A stretch of DNA of 64,000 nucleotides from Pseudomonas sp. LS.1a. Its GTDB lineage: Bacteria; Pseudomonadota; Gammaproteobacteria; Pseudomonadales; Pseudomonadaceae. Below, one piece after another: positions 1 to 8,995 of this stretch. The DNA lies in contig NZ_CP092827.1 in NCBI RefSeq assembly GCF_022533585.1, positions 3,078,001 to 3,142,000 of the forward strand. The letters run 5' to 3'. Every line of letters starts with the position of its first letter. The stretch's first letter is position 1. Position numbers and translations under genes: made by a program. The notes beneath the pieces were generated by a model. It saw only the letters and a list, made by a program, of their open reading frames with translations, did no database searches and was not told the DNA's origin.

Positions 1-755
1 GCACGCAACGCTTCGATCAGTGCCGGCTCATCCACCACGCGCCCGCGGGAAATGTTCACCAGGATGGCCTCTGGCTTCATCAGCGCCAGTTCCCGCGCGC
101 CGATCAGGCCTTCGGTGCTGGCACTCAGCGGCACGGTCAGGCAAACGAAATCCGCCTGCTGCAACAGTTCATCCAGGCTGCATTGACGCGCGCCATAGCG
201 CGCTTCCACATCAGGCTTGGCACGCTGACTGTGATACAGCACCCGCATGCCGAAGCCAGCCGCGGCGCGCCGGGCCAGGGCCTCGCCGATGCGGCCCATG
301 CCGACGATGCCCAGTGTCTTGCCGTGCACATCGCTGCCGAAATGCGCCGGACCAAGGTTGGCCTGCCAGTGACCTTCTCGCACCCAGCTCGCCAGTTCCA
401 CCACCCGCCGGGCAGTGGCCAGGATCAAGGCAAAGCCCGTGTCGGCGGTGGTTTCGGTCAGCACGTCGGGCGTGTTGGTCAACATCACGCCGCGCCGGCT
501 GAGTTCGGCGATGTCGTAGTTGTCCACGCCGACCGAAACGCTGGACACCACTTCAAGTTGTGGCGCCAGGTCGAGCAGGCTGGCGTCCAGGCGCAGGCTA
601 GCCCCCAGCAGCCCGTGTGCACCCGGCAAGGCGTCGCGCAGACGCGCCAGGCCATCGGGCTGGGTCGTATCCACCCAGGTCACCTCGACGTGCTCTTGCA
701 GGCGTGCCATCAAGTCGTCGGACAGGCGTTTGTACAGGACGATTCGCTTCTTCAT
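1..755 (-). CDS. kguD: 2-ketogluconate 6-phosphate reductase (D-2-hydroxyacid dehydrogenase family), C-terminus outside window
   Basis: NAD(P)-dependent reductase expected to turn 2-keto-6-phosphogluconate into 6-phosphogluconate, the last step of cytoplasmic 2-ketogluconate use. The first 251 residues are visible. They carry the catalytic-domain start MKKRIVLYKR, the dinucleotide-binding GMGRIG (residues 152-157) and NISRGRVVDE, whose Arg237 matches the substrate-binding Arg of the family. The catalytic Glu and His lie beyond the window edge. It is the last visible gene of kguE-kguK-kguT-kguD, 12 bp after kguT. The family alone could be any 2-hydroxyacid dehydrogenase (glyoxylate or hydroxypyruvate reductase); the operon makes the kgu role likely. 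Confidence 0.88.
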   Translation of the reverse strand, partial: MKKRIVLYKRLSDDLMARLQEHVEVTWVDTTQPDGLARLRDALPGAHGLLGASLRLDASLLDLAPQLEVVSSVSVGVDNYDIAELSRRGVMLTNTPDVLTETTADTGFALILATARRVVELASWVREGHWQANLGPAHFGSDVHGKTLGIVGMGRIGEALARRAAAGFGMRVLYHSQRAKPDVEARYGARQCSLDELLQQADFVCLTVPLSASTEGLIGARELALMKPEAILVNISRGRVVDEPALIEALR

Positions 756-767
756 TGCAAAGATTTC

Positions 768-2060
768 CTAATGGTTCATGGCCAGACGCGAGCTGCCGCG
801 CTTGGCCCGGCCAGGCGTCTGGGTAGTATTGAGTGCGGCGGTAAGCACCACTGCAGTCAGCAGCGCACCGCACATGAACAGGTAAGAGGCACCGGGCCCA
901 CCCGTGGCGCCATTGAGGTAGCCCACCAGCCACGAACCGCCGAACGAGCCCAGCGCGCCCATGCTGTTGATCAGCGCCATGGCACCGCCCGCGACGTTGG
1001 CCGGCAGGATCTCGGGCACGATCGCGAAGAACGGGCCATAGGGTGCGTACATGCAGGCGCCGGCGACCACCAGTAACGCGTACGACAGCCAGAAGTGCTC
1101 GCTGCCCAGGGCGTACGAGCCATAGAACGCCACGGCGGCGATCAGCAGTGGCGGCCAGACGAAGCGCTTGCGCTTCTGCAGGCGGTCGGACGCCCACGAC
1201 ACGCCGACCATGGCCAGCACCGCCACCAGGTAAGGTACCGACGACAGCCAGCCGGCCTGCACGATATCGAGGTTCGCCGCCTGCTTGAGGATCGACGGCA
1301 ACCACAGCACGAAGCCATACACACCGATGCTCCAGCAGAAGTACTGCAGCGCGAGGATGATCACCTGCGGCGAGCGGAACGCCTCACGGTAGTTCTTCAC
1401 CGGCTTGATGCCTTGCTGCTCGGCGGCCAGCGCCTGCTCCAGGTCGGCCTTCTCCTGCTCGCTCAGCCAGTTCACCTGGGCCGGGCGGTCATCCACAAGG
1501 CGCCACCAGAAGAACGCCCAGATCACCGCTGGCAGGCCTTCGATGATGAACATCCAGCGCCAGTCGTAATGCTTGACGAGGTAGCCCGACACCACCGACA
1601 TCCACAGGATGGTCACCGGGTTGCCGAGGATCAGGAAGGTATTGGCGCGCGAACGTTCGGCACGGGTGAACCAGTGGCACAGGTACACCAGCATCGCCGG
1701 CATCACTGCCGCCTCCACCACCCCAAGCAGGAAGCGGATGCCGATCAGCATGTAGACGTTGCTGACCACGCCGGTAAGCGTGGCAAGGCCCCCCCAGAGG
1801 ATCAGGCAGACAAAGATCAGCTTCTTCACACTGCGCTTTTCGGCGTAGATGGCGCCAGGCACCTGGAAGAAGAAGTAACCGAGGAAGAACAGTGCTCCCA
1901 GCAGCGAAGACAATGCGGGGGTGATATGCAGGTCTTCAGCCATGCCGGACGCGGCGGCGAAACCGTAGTTGGCACGGTCCAGATACGCCAGGCTATAGGT
2001 GAAGAACACGATCGGGATGATGTACCACCAGCGGCGAGGTGCCAGGCTTTGGCTTTGCAT
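768..2060 (-). CDS. kguT: 2-ketogluconate transporter, MFS family
   Basis: Inner-membrane major facilitator protein of 430 residues, about twelve hydrophobic segments, expected to import 2-ketogluconate. It resembles the anion:cation symporter branch: the start MQSQSLAPRRWWYIIPIVFF runs into LDRANYGFAAA in helix 1, a motif typical of sugar-acid and tartrate carriers. I chose the ATG at 2060 because AGGAG lies about 8 bases upstream; the frame stays open for about 100 more codons, but that part is antisense-like sequence overlapping kguK. It sits 58 bp downstream of kguK. The leader holds an A-rich AACAACAA-type tract at about 2079-2092 that could bind Hfq/Crc (inference). Confidence 0.92.
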   Translation of the reverse strand: MQSQSLAPRRWWYIIPIVFFTYSLAYLDRANYGFAAASGMAEDLHITPALSSLLGALFFLGYFFFQVPGAIYAEKRSVKKLIFVCLILWGGLATLTGVVSNVYMLIGIRFLLGVVEAAVMPAMLVYLCHWFTRAERSRANTFLILGNPVTILWMSVVSGYLVKHYDWRWMFIIEGLPAVIWAFFWWRLVDDRPAQVNWLSEQEKADLEQALAAEQQGIKPVKNYREAFRSPQVIILALQYFCWSIGVYGFVLWLPSILKQAANLDIVQAGWLSSVPYLVAVLAMVGVSWASDRLQKRKRFVWPPLLIAAVAFYGSYALGSEHFWLSYALLVVAGACMYAPYGPFFAIVPEILPANVAGGAMALINSMGALGSFGGSWLVGYLNGATGGPGASYLFMCGALLTAVVLTAALNTTQTPGRAKRGSSRLAMNH

Positions 2061-2118
2061 GGTTCGTTTCTCCTGAGCTTGTTGTTTTTGTTGCAACAGG
2101 TGTTTCGGGGTCAAGTGT

Positions 2119-3069
2119 TCACGCGCTTCTGCGCAGGTCGTGGGCTTGCAGTTCATGACGCAGCGGCAACCCTTCCATGTCGCCACGCGACTGCACGGCG
2201 CGGCTGCCGCACCAGTTGCCACGCGCCACTGCCTCGGCCACCGGGCGGCCCTCCAGCAGCGCGCTGAGCACGCCAACGGCAAAGGCATCCCCGGCGCCGA
2301 CGGTGTCCACCACATGGCTGACCGGCACTGGCGCCACCTGGCCTTCACCCTTGGCGCTGCGGAAGTAGGCACCGGCGTCGCCCAGCTTGATCACCACCAG
2401 TTCCACCCCTTGGTCGAGGTAGAACGCGGCGATGTCTGCCGGGGTGTGCTGGCCAGTCAGCAGGCGGCCCTCTTCCAGGCCGGGCAGAACCCAGTCGGCC
2501 TTGGCCGCCAGGGCATTGACTTCACGCACCATGCTGCTTTGGTCAGGCCACAGCGAGGGGCGCAGGTTGGGGTCGAACGAAATGCTGCGCCCGGCGGCAC
2601 GCATGGCGTCCATCAACGCGTGGGACAGCACCCGGCAGCCCTCCGACAGCGCCGGTGGAATGCCGGTGGCGTGCAAGTGGCGGGCCTGCAGTGAGCCCGG
2701 ACGCAGCAGCGCCGGCGACAGTCGGCTGGCCGCCGAACCACGTCGGAAGTACTCCACCGCCGGGTCGCTGCCGTCATCGCAGCGGGCCTTGAGCTGGAAG
2801 CCGGTGGGGTAGCTGGCATCCACCTCGACGCCGGAGCAGTCCAGGCCTTCGCGGCGCAAGCTGTCGAGCACGAACCGGCCCAGCGAATCGTCGCCCACCC
2901 GGCTCAGCCAGCGGACCTTGAAGCCCAGCCGCGCCAGGCCGATGGCCACGTTGCTGTCGGCACCGGCGATGCGCTTGGCGAACTGGCCGACACTGGCCAG
3001 GTCGCCAGCCTGCTCGGCGACGAACATGGCCATGGTCTCACCGAAACACAGCACGTCATGCTCATGCAT
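2119..3069 (-). CDS. kguK: 2-ketogluconate kinase, PfkB/ribokinase family
   Basis: Sugar-acid kinase of 316 residues expected to phosphorylate 2-ketogluconate at C6. PfkB fold features are present: the N-terminal substrate region GADSNVAIGLARLG (residues 36-49) and the C-terminal signature DTVGAGDAFAVGVL, with GAGD at 258-261 forming the anion hole and Asp261 the likely catalytic base. The start overlaps the end of kguE by 8 bp, which suggests translational coupling. The family includes 2-keto-3-deoxygluconate kinases with very similar sequences, so substrate assignment rests on the operon. Confidence 0.9.
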   Translation of the reverse strand: MHEHDVLCFGETMAMFVAEQAGDLASVGQFAKRIAGADSNVAIGLARLGFKVRWLSRVGDDSLGRFVLDSLRREGLDCSGVEVDASYPTGFQLKARCDDGSDPAVEYFRRGSAASRLSPALLRPGSLQARHLHATGIPPALSEGCRVLSHALMDAMRAAGRSISFDPNLRPSLWPDQSSMVREVNALAAKADWVLPGLEEGRLLTGQHTPADIAAFYLDQGVELVVIKLGDAGAYFRSAKGEGQVAPVPVSHVVDTVGAGDAFAVGVLSALLEGRPVAEAVARGNWCGSRAVQSRGDMEGLPLRHELQAHDLRRSA

Positions 3070-3850
3070 GGCTCAGCTCCTCACTCGATACGCCCTGCCC
3101 CAGCGCCGCGAGGTCGCGCACCTGGGCACGGGTCAGCGCCAGCAGATCGTCGCTCACCAGCGGGTACTCGACAGCACGCACCACGCCGGGGGTGAACTCG
3201 GCCATCAGCTCAGCCCACTCCTGCAGGTCCGCAGTCTCTGGCGGGACGGCTACCAGGCGACCATCGGACCGGCGCCGCACGGCCTTGCAATGCACATAGC
3301 TCACCCAGCGGCCAAGTTGGCGTGCGGCGTGGCGGGCAGGCTCGCCCTGCCACTGCCAGTTACCGATATCGAAGGTCATGCCGAGGGCCAGCCCGAGTTC
3401 GTCGACGCGCTGGAAAAACTGCCGCAGCGGTTCGATTCGTCCACCTTGCGCGGTCTGGTCGTTTTCCACCAGCAGCAACGGCCCGTGCGCCGGCAACAGC
3501 GTCGCCAGGGCCGCGACGTCACAGCCCGCATGGTAGTGGCCCAGGGAAACCTTGAGCGCGACCGCGCCAAGGGCGCGGGCGGTGTCCAGCTTCTGCGCCA
3601 ATTGCGGGTCTGGCACGCCTTGTGCGGTCCACAGCTCCAGGGGCGTGGAATACAGGCACTCCAGGCGCAGCGCGGCAATGGCTGAAGACAGCGCTGCAGT
3701 GTCTGGCGCACACGTGAACAGTTCTTCGCGCAGTTCCACGCGGGTAACGCCAGCGGCAGCCAGCAAGTCAAGGAACTGCTCCTGGCCACGTTGCCGGACA
3801 CAGTCGGCGCCGTAGCTGGAAAGGCTGATGGAAACGGGGTTCGAGTGCAT
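3062..3850 (-). CDS. kguE: KguE, sugar-phosphate isomerase/epimerase family protein of 2-ketogluconate operon
   Basis: TIM-barrel protein of 262 residues of the xylose-isomerase/AP-endonuclease-2 superfamily. The barrel metal-ligand region is suggested by the segments LLVENDQT and MTFDIGNWQW. It is the first gene of the kgu operon; its exact chemical step in 2-ketogluconate use is not settled by the sequence. The start codon lies only 15 bp from a perfect PtxS-type palindrome (3865-3878), so transcription should be blocked there by PtxS. AACAACAA runs directly into the ATG (3850-3857), an A-rich motif of the kind bound by Hfq/Crc in pseudomonads, suggesting carbon catabolite repression. Confidence 0.85.
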   Translation of the reverse strand: MHSNPVSISLSSYGADCVRQRGQEQFLDLLAAAGVTRVELREELFTCAPDTAALSSAIAALRLECLYSTPLELWTAQGVPDPQLAQKLDTARALGAVALKVSLGHYHAGCDVAALATLLPAHGPLLLVENDQTAQGGRIEPLRQFFQRVDELGLALGMTFDIGNWQWQGEPARHAARQLGRWVSYVHCKAVRRRSDGRLVAVPPETADLQEWAELMAEFTPGVVRAVEYPLVSDDLLALTRAQVRDLAALGQGVSSEELSHA

Positions 3851-3864
3851 TGTTGTTGTCCTTA

Positions 3865-3878
3865 TGAAACCGGTTTCA
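3865..3878. promoter_or_regulatory. PtxS operator, kguE promoter
   Basis: Perfect 14-bp palindrome TGAAACCGGTTTCA immediately upstream of kguE. The same 14 bases recur before ptxS and before the gluconate dehydrogenase operon. It matches the PtxS operator described in P. putida (from memory). Confidence 0.9.
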
Positions 3879-3917
3879 TTTTTTGATGACAGCAGGCACG
3901 CAGGTGCCTGCTTGTGA

Positions 3918-4937
3918 TTACTGTGGCTGGGTTGAACCTCGGATGATCAGTTCGGCCTTGAAGTCGATGCGCCGGGCTGCCCCGCTGTCGCCGCGCAGGC
4001 GGCCAAGCAGGCTCTCGAATGCTGCCACGCCGATTCGCTCGGTGGGCTGGGCCAGTGCAGTGATGCCACTGCCGACCAAGGGGTACCAGTCGAGGTCGTC
4101 GAGGGCGATCAGCCCGACGTCCGCGAACAGATTGCGCCCTGCCTGGTGCAGGGCCCGGCTCACGGCCAGGGTGGCGACGCCGTTGAAGGTGAAGATGGCC
4201 TGCGGGCCATGGCCACTGCCGGCGAGGAACGAAGCCAGTTGGCCATCCAGCCCGGTGCCGGTTTCCAGCACCTGCTGGCGCATGCCGGGGCGACGGCTGA
4301 CCGATGCGCCAAACGCCTGCACCCGTTCCAGGCGCGAACTGGTGCCATCGAGGGGCTCGGTTACCGCCAGGATGTCGCGGTAGCCTTGCGCTTGCAGGTG
4401 GTCGAGGGCCTGCTCGACCGCGTCGGCATTGTCCAGGCCCACCAGGTCGACATTCAGTTCGGGCAACTGGCGGTCGACCAGCACCATGGGGATGTCGCGC
4501 TGCAGGTTGAGCAATTCGCCGGGGTGATGGCCAAGCGTGTTCACGATCAGCCCTTCGACGTTGTAGGACTGCAGGGCCACCAGGTGGTGACGCTCCTGCT
4601 CGTCGTCGCGGTTGGTGTTGCACACCACCAGGCTGTAGCCGTGCTGGCGGCAGGCAGTTTCCACGCCATGCATCACGGCCACTGAATAGGGGTTGAGGAT
4701 ATCGGCCACCAGCATGCCGATCAGGCGTGTCTGGCCGCGCTTCAGGCCACGGGCCATCTGATTGGGGCGGTAACCGAGGCGCTCGATGACCTCTTCCAGG
4801 CGCTTGGCGGTGGCTTCGGCGAGCAACTGGCGGTCGCCACCGATGTAACGGGAAACGGTGGCCTTGGAAACGCCAGCGACACGCGCTACTTCGCTGATGG
4901 TGACCCGTTCGCGGGCATGGGCAGGCGCGTCGGTCAT
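3918..4937 (-). CDS. ptxS: PtxS, LacI-family repressor of 2-ketogluconate genes
   Basis: LacI/GalR regulator of 339 residues. The N-terminal helix-turn-helix VTISEVARVAGVSKATVSRY (residues 12-31) and the hinge region are followed by a periplasmic-binding-protein-like effector domain. The known PtxS ligand is 2-ketogluconate, which releases the repressor from DNA. The gene lies upstream of kguE on the same strand, separated by a gap that contains one operator, and has its own copy of the operator 31 bp before its start, indicating autorepression. AAGGAC 5 bases before the ATG at 4937 supports the start. Confidence 0.92.
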   Translation of the reverse strand: MTDAPAHARERVTISEVARVAGVSKATVSRYIGGDRQLLAEATAKRLEEVIERLGYRPNQMARGLKRGQTRLIGMLVADILNPYSVAVMHGVETACRQHGYSLVVCNTNRDDEQERHHLVALQSYNVEGLIVNTLGHHPGELLNLQRDIPMVLVDRQLPELNVDLVGLDNADAVEQALDHLQAQGYRDILAVTEPLDGTSSRLERVQAFGASVSRRPGMRQQVLETGTGLDGQLASFLAGSGHGPQAIFTFNGVATLAVSRALHQAGRNLFADVGLIALDDLDWYPLVGSGITALAQPTERIGVAAFESLLGRLRGDSGAARRIDFKAELIIRGSTQPQ

Positions 4938-4967
4938 GGGCTGTCCTTATGATTGTTGTGATCGCGA

Positions 4968-4981
4968 TGAAACCGGTTTCA
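4968..4981. promoter_or_regulatory. PtxS operator, ptxS promoter
   Basis: Second perfect copy of TGAAACCGGTTTCA, 31 bp upstream of the ptxS start codon; consistent with autoregulation. Confidence 0.88.
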
Positions 4982-5103
4982 ATACAGCAAAATCGCACGC
5001 GTTCGTCAACCTGCCGTTGGTCGGGAGTGCGATATTGATGCGTAGAAAATACAACAAGAATACGTTTTAACTAACTGATATATATAGGAATGTACATGCG
5101 AAA

Positions 5104-5181
5104 CCCTGTGGGAGCGGGTTCACCCGCGAATGCGTCGTTGAATTTACCGACGCATTCGCGGGTAAACCCGCTCCCACAGGG
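5104..5181. repeat. REP-type inverted repeat pair (REPIN)
   Basis: Two arms, CCCTGTGGGAGCGGGTT... and its reverse complement, enclose a short loop and form one long hairpin over 78 bp. It lies between the ptxS promoter and the stop of the gluconate dehydrogenase operon and may also limit read-through. Confidence 0.85.
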
Positions 5182-5209
5182 GATTGGGGGTGCAGACAAA
5201 GAGATGCAG

Positions 5210-6454
5210 TTAACGGAGGGCTTTCACATCACTGGCGGTGACGGCATCCCCTTGGTTACCCCAGCTGGTACGAATGAAATTCACCACCTCGGCAACCTCC
5301 TGGTCACTCAGGCGCCAGCCGAACGCCGGCATGGTGAAGTTGGACGGTGCCGTGTGCGTCGCCGGCACCGTACCCCCCGCCAGCACCACGTGGATCAGCG
5401 ATGTGGCATCCGCCGTCTGCACCACCGGGTTGCCGGCCAGGGCCGGGAACACGCGGGTATAGCCTTGGCCATCGGTACGGTGGCAGGCCGCGCAGTTGTC
5501 GATGTACACCGCCGCTCCGGGCTTGCTGTCGTCGCCCTTCCACAGCGCATCCGCCACCTGTTTGTCATAGACGTGCGGCTGGTCGTCAGGGTTGCTCGGC
5601 GGTAGCGTCTTCAGGTAGCGGGCGATAGCGGTCAGGTCGGCGTCGCTCATGTGTTGCATGCTGTGCTCGACCACGTCGCTCATGCCACCGAACACGGCGC
5701 TGCGGTCACTACGGCCGGTCTTGAGAAACTGCACCAGCTGCTCCTCGCTCCAGCTACCCAGGCCGTCCTTGTGGTCGCCACGCAGGTTCTTGGCAATCCA
5801 GCCTTCCAGCGGTGCACTGCCAGCCAGGAACTGCTCGCCATCCTGTGGGCTCAGTGCCTTTTCCTGCATGGTCAGCGCTCGCGGCGTATGGCACGCGCCG
5901 CAGTGCCCCAGGCCCTCGACCAGGTAGGCACCGCGGTTGACTACCGGGTCGGCCGCCGCCGACGCCTGCCAGGGCCTGGCCTCAGGCGCGAACAGCCCGC
6001 GCCAGATCGCCAGTGGCCAGCGCATGCTCAACGGCCAGGGAATGTCGGTGGCCTTGTTCGGCTGCTCGACCGGCTGCACGCCCTTCATGAAGTAGGCATA
6101 CAACGCCTGCATGTCCTGTTCGCTGACGCGTGCATAGGACGGGTATGGCATGGCGGGATACAGGGTGCTGCCGTCCTTGCCGATGCCCTTGCGCACAGCC
6201 TGGTCGAAGTCTTCGAAGCTGTACTGGCCGATACCGCTGGCCGCCGGGGTGATATTGGTGGAGTACACCGTACCGATCGGCGTTTCCATCGGCAGCCCAC
6301 CGGCGAACGGCTTGCCGCCCTTGGCGGTATGGCAGGCGACGCAGTCGCCTGCGCGGGCCAGGTACTCGCCCTGGCGCACCTGCGCATCGTCATTGGGCGC
6401 GGCCTGAGCAGCCACGCTGGCACCGAGCAGGGTTGCGATCAACATTGTCTTCAT
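5210..6454 (-). CDS. Gluconate 2-dehydrogenase, triheme cytochrome c subunit
   Basis: Membrane-associated periplasmic cytochrome of 414 residues that passes electrons from the flavoprotein subunit to ubiquinone. A signal peptide (MKTMLIATLL...AQA) is followed by three c-type heme sites: CVACH (38-42), CGACH (185-189) and CAACH (321-325), the arrangement seen in membrane-bound gluconate, alcohol and sorbitol dehydrogenases. I chose the ATG at 6454 because GAGGAG lies 8 bases before it; an ATG two codons upstream (6460) is only 2 bases from the same site. It is the last gene of the operon, 12 bp after the flavoprotein gene. Confidence 0.9.
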   Translation of the reverse strand: MKTMLIATLLGASVAAQAAPNDDAQVRQGEYLARAGDCVACHTAKGGKPFAGGLPMETPIGTVYSTNITPAASGIGQYSFEDFDQAVRKGIGKDGSTLYPAMPYPSYARVSEQDMQALYAYFMKGVQPVEQPNKATDIPWPLSMRWPLAIWRGLFAPEARPWQASAAADPVVNRGAYLVEGLGHCGACHTPRALTMQEKALSPQDGEQFLAGSAPLEGWIAKNLRGDHKDGLGSWSEEQLVQFLKTGRSDRSAVFGGMSDVVEHSMQHMSDADLTAIARYLKTLPPSNPDDQPHVYDKQVADALWKGDDSKPGAAVYIDNCAACHRTDGQGYTRVFPALAGNPVVQTADATSLIHVVLAGGTVPATHTAPSNFTMPAFGWRLSDQEVAEVVNFIRTSWGNQGDAVTASDVKALR

Positions 6455-6466
6455 GTGCATCGCTCC

Positions 6467-8251
6467 TCAAGCCTGGACCAGCGGGCCAGGGTTTTTCAGG
6501 TACTGCTCGCGGATGGCGCGGGCCGACCAGTAGGTCAGCGCAGCCACCAGGCCGGTCGGGTTGTAACCCAGGCCTTGCGGAAACGCCGAAGCCCCCGGGA
6601 CAAACACGTTGTGCACATCCCAGCTCTGCAGGTAGCGGTTCAATGCACTGGTTTTCGGGTCGGTGCCCATGATCGCGCCACCATTGAGGTGTGTGGTCTG
6701 GTAGCTGGCGGTGTTGAAATGGTCCTTGACCTTCTTGCCCAGCACGGCAATGGTCTTTGGGTTCATCGCCTGGGCGATCTGGCTGAGTTTGTCGACCATG
6801 AACTGGTTCATCCTGATGTCGTTTTCCTGCCAGTCGAAGGTCATGCGCAGCAGCGGCTGGCCATAGGCATCCCGGTAGGTCGGGTCAAGGTCCAGGTAGT
6901 TGCCACGGTAGGACTGGTGGGCGCCGTGTGCGTCCATCGACACCTGGTGGGTGTAGTAATCGGCGGTGGCCTTCTTCCAGGCGCTACCCCAGGCCGGTGT
7001 GCCAGGCGGAGTTGCGCCACCGGCAATCGGCCGTGTGCCGGCCTGGTTCACCCACATCGGTGAACCGCCGACGAAGCCGTGCGGGCCATGGTCGAAGTTG
7101 TCGGCATTGAAGTCATCGATGGCAATGCCGTTGCCACCGGCGCCGATGAAGTTGTTGGTGTAGGTGTCCTTGTCGAAGAACGCCTTGACCGTACCCATGT
7201 TCTGGTAGGCGAAGTTACGCCCGACCACGCCTTCATTCTTGACGGGGTCGTACGGTTTGCCGATGCCGGACAACAGCATCAGGCGCACGTTGTTGAACTG
7301 GAACGCCGCCAGGATCACCAGGTCCGCCGGCTGCTCCACTTCCCGCCCCTGCGCGTCGATGTAGGTCACACCGGTGGCCTTGCGCTTGCTGTCGTCCAGG
7401 TTCACCCGCAACACATGGGCATTGGGCCGCAATTCGAAGTTTGGCACCTGGCGCAGCGCCGGCAGGATGTTCACGTTGGGCGAGGCCTTGGAGTACATGT
7501 AGCACACGTAGCCGCTGCAGAAACCGCAGAAGTTGCACGGCCCCATCTGCGCCCCGTACGGGTTGGTGTACGGCCCGGAAGTGTTGGCCGATGGCAGGTT
7601 GTAGGGCTTGTAGCCCAGGCTGGCCGCCGCCTTTTCGAACAGCCTGGCCGACACCACGTTTTTCTGCGAAGGCAGCGGGAACGGGCTGGAACGGTCCGGC
7701 GCATAGGGGTTGCCGCCCTTCCCTTCACCCACTACCTGGCCGTTGACGGTCCAGGCCTGGCCAGAAGTACCGAAAACCTTTTCAGCGAAGTCGAAGTGCG
7801 GCTCCAGTTCTTCGTAGGTAACACCGAAGTCCTGGATAGTCATGTCTTCAGGGATGAACTTGCGCCCGTAGCGTTCTTCGTAGTGGCTGCGCATGCGCAG
7901 TTCCATCGGGTCTACCCGGAAATGCACGCCCGACCAGTGCAGGCCTGCGCCACCGACACCTTTACCCGGCAGGAAGGCACCGAGCTGGCGATTGGGCAGT
8001 GCCACGTCATTCATGCCGTGGCGGATGGTGACGGTTTCCTTCGACACGTCGACAAACAGCTTCTTGCGCACGCTGTAGGTCAGCTCGTCGATCACCTGCG
8101 GGTAGCTGCCTTCCGGGTAGGTGTCCTGCATCGGCCCCCGCTCCAGGGCCACCACCTGCAGCCCGGCCTCGGTCAGTTCCTTGGCCATGATCGCGCCGGC
8201 CCAGCCGAACCCGACGATCACCGCATCCACTTTCTTCATCACGGTCGCCAT
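6467..8251 (-). CDS. Gluconate 2-dehydrogenase, FAD-dependent catalytic subunit (GMC family)
   Basis: Oxidises gluconate to 2-ketogluconate on the periplasmic side. 594 residues of the GMC oxidoreductase family: FAD-binding VIVGFGWAGAIMAKEL near residues 11-26, and a C-terminal active-site region with TTHLNGGAIMGTDP and GYNPTGLVAALTYWSARAI. It lacks its own signal peptide, as usual for this subunit, which rides out with the Tat-exported small subunit. A CNFCGFCSGYVC segment (CxxCxxCxxxxC) resembles the cysteine cluster that binds an iron-sulfur centre in FAD-dependent glucose dehydrogenases. Three bases separate its start from the gamma-subunit stop. Confidence 0.93.
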   Translation of the reverse strand: MATVMKKVDAVIVGFGWAGAIMAKELTEAGLQVVALERGPMQDTYPEGSYPQVIDELTYSVRKKLFVDVSKETVTIRHGMNDVALPNRQLGAFLPGKGVGGAGLHWSGVHFRVDPMELRMRSHYEERYGRKFIPEDMTIQDFGVTYEELEPHFDFAEKVFGTSGQAWTVNGQVVGEGKGGNPYAPDRSSPFPLPSQKNVVSARLFEKAAASLGYKPYNLPSANTSGPYTNPYGAQMGPCNFCGFCSGYVCYMYSKASPNVNILPALRQVPNFELRPNAHVLRVNLDDSKRKATGVTYIDAQGREVEQPADLVILAAFQFNNVRLMLLSGIGKPYDPVKNEGVVGRNFAYQNMGTVKAFFDKDTYTNNFIGAGGNGIAIDDFNADNFDHGPHGFVGGSPMWVNQAGTRPIAGGATPPGTPAWGSAWKKATADYYTHQVSMDAHGAHQSYRGNYLDLDPTYRDAYGQPLLRMTFDWQENDIRMNQFMVDKLSQIAQAMNPKTIAVLGKKVKDHFNTASYQTTHLNGGAIMGTDPKTSALNRYLQSWDVHNVFVPGASAFPQGLGYNPTGLVAALTYWSARAIREQYLKNPGPLVQA

Positions 8252-8254
8252 GCC

Positions 8255-8995
8255 TCAGGCCCTCTCGCCACGGATCGAAACAGCCGGGAACGGGTAAGGC
8301 TCGTTGCGCTCGACCCAATCCATGAAATCGGCGCGAGCGCCGGGGAAGCCGATCTGGGTCCAGCCAACCATGCCTTTGTTGCCACCATGGATCGGGTCGC
8401 AGAAGAACCCTTCACGGGTGTTCTGCACCAGCAAGCTGAAAAACACCTTGGCCGGCACGGTGTCGAAAACCAGCTCTCCAGCTTCGACCTTGCTCAGAAC
8501 ATGGTCTCGGGTAGCGCTATCTTGCGCAGCAAAAACTTGCCCGGAGTTGGCCTTGCACCAGCCGTCCACGGCGGCGATGCCCAGGCGGTAGATCTGCTGT
8601 GGGCTGAGTTGCAGCTGGTAACCCAGTTCAGGCGCGGCGTCGGCCTTGAACGGGCCCTGCATGTACCACTGCGCGCCGGTTGCATAGGGGGTGTTCATCT
8701 GCCGGTCGATGAATTCGGCAGCGCCGGCTTCCAGTGCGCCGGGGCCAAGCTCGTCGGCCGGGATGATGCGCGAGACGGCCGCCTGCACGAAGGCCCACTC
8801 CTCGGCAGTGAAGAAAGTCGGCTGGTACTTGCCCGCTGGCGGCGTGGCAGGCACTTTGGGTTCGTGTTGCGGGGCCGCAAGCAGCTGACCGGCGCCCACG
8901 CCAAGCCCCGCGCTGGCCACGGTGACCACAGGGATCAAGGTCAAGGTCTTGCGCAGAAAATCCCTGCGCGGGTTGTCTGGGGCATGCTCAGGCAT
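8255..8995 (-). CDS. Gluconate 2-dehydrogenase subunit 3 (gamma), Tat substrate
   Basis: Small subunit of 246 residues of the gluconate_2-dh3 family, needed for export and maturation of the flavoprotein. The N-terminus holds a twin-arginine signal, RRDFLRKTLTL (residues 10-20), followed by a hydrophobic stretch ending near GQLLA. The body FFTAEEWAFVQAAVSRIIP...GALEAGAAEFID is characteristic of the family. First gene of the operon; a PtxS palindrome lies 122 bp upstream of its start codon. Confidence 0.92.
   Translation of the reverse strand: MPEHAPDNPRRDFLRKTLTLIPVVTVASAGLGVGAGQLLAAPQHEPKVPATPPAGKYQPTFFTAEEWAFVQAAVSRIIPADELGPGALEAGAAEFIDRQMNTPYATGAQWYMQGPFKADAAPELGYQLQLSPQQIYRLGIAAVDGWCKANSGQVFAAQDSATRDHVLSKVEAGELVFDTVPAKVFFSLLVQNTREGFFCDPIHGGNKGMVGWTQIGFPGARADFMDWVERNEPYPFPAVSIRGERA

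Noticed and set aside
1095..2267. 390-codon plus-strand frame opposite kguT
   Set aside because: His/Gln-rich antisense shadow of a clear MFS transporter.
5651..7063. 470-codon plus-strand frame opposite the cytochrome and flavoprotein genes
   Set aside because: Same antisense artefact; no ribosome site or recognisable domain.
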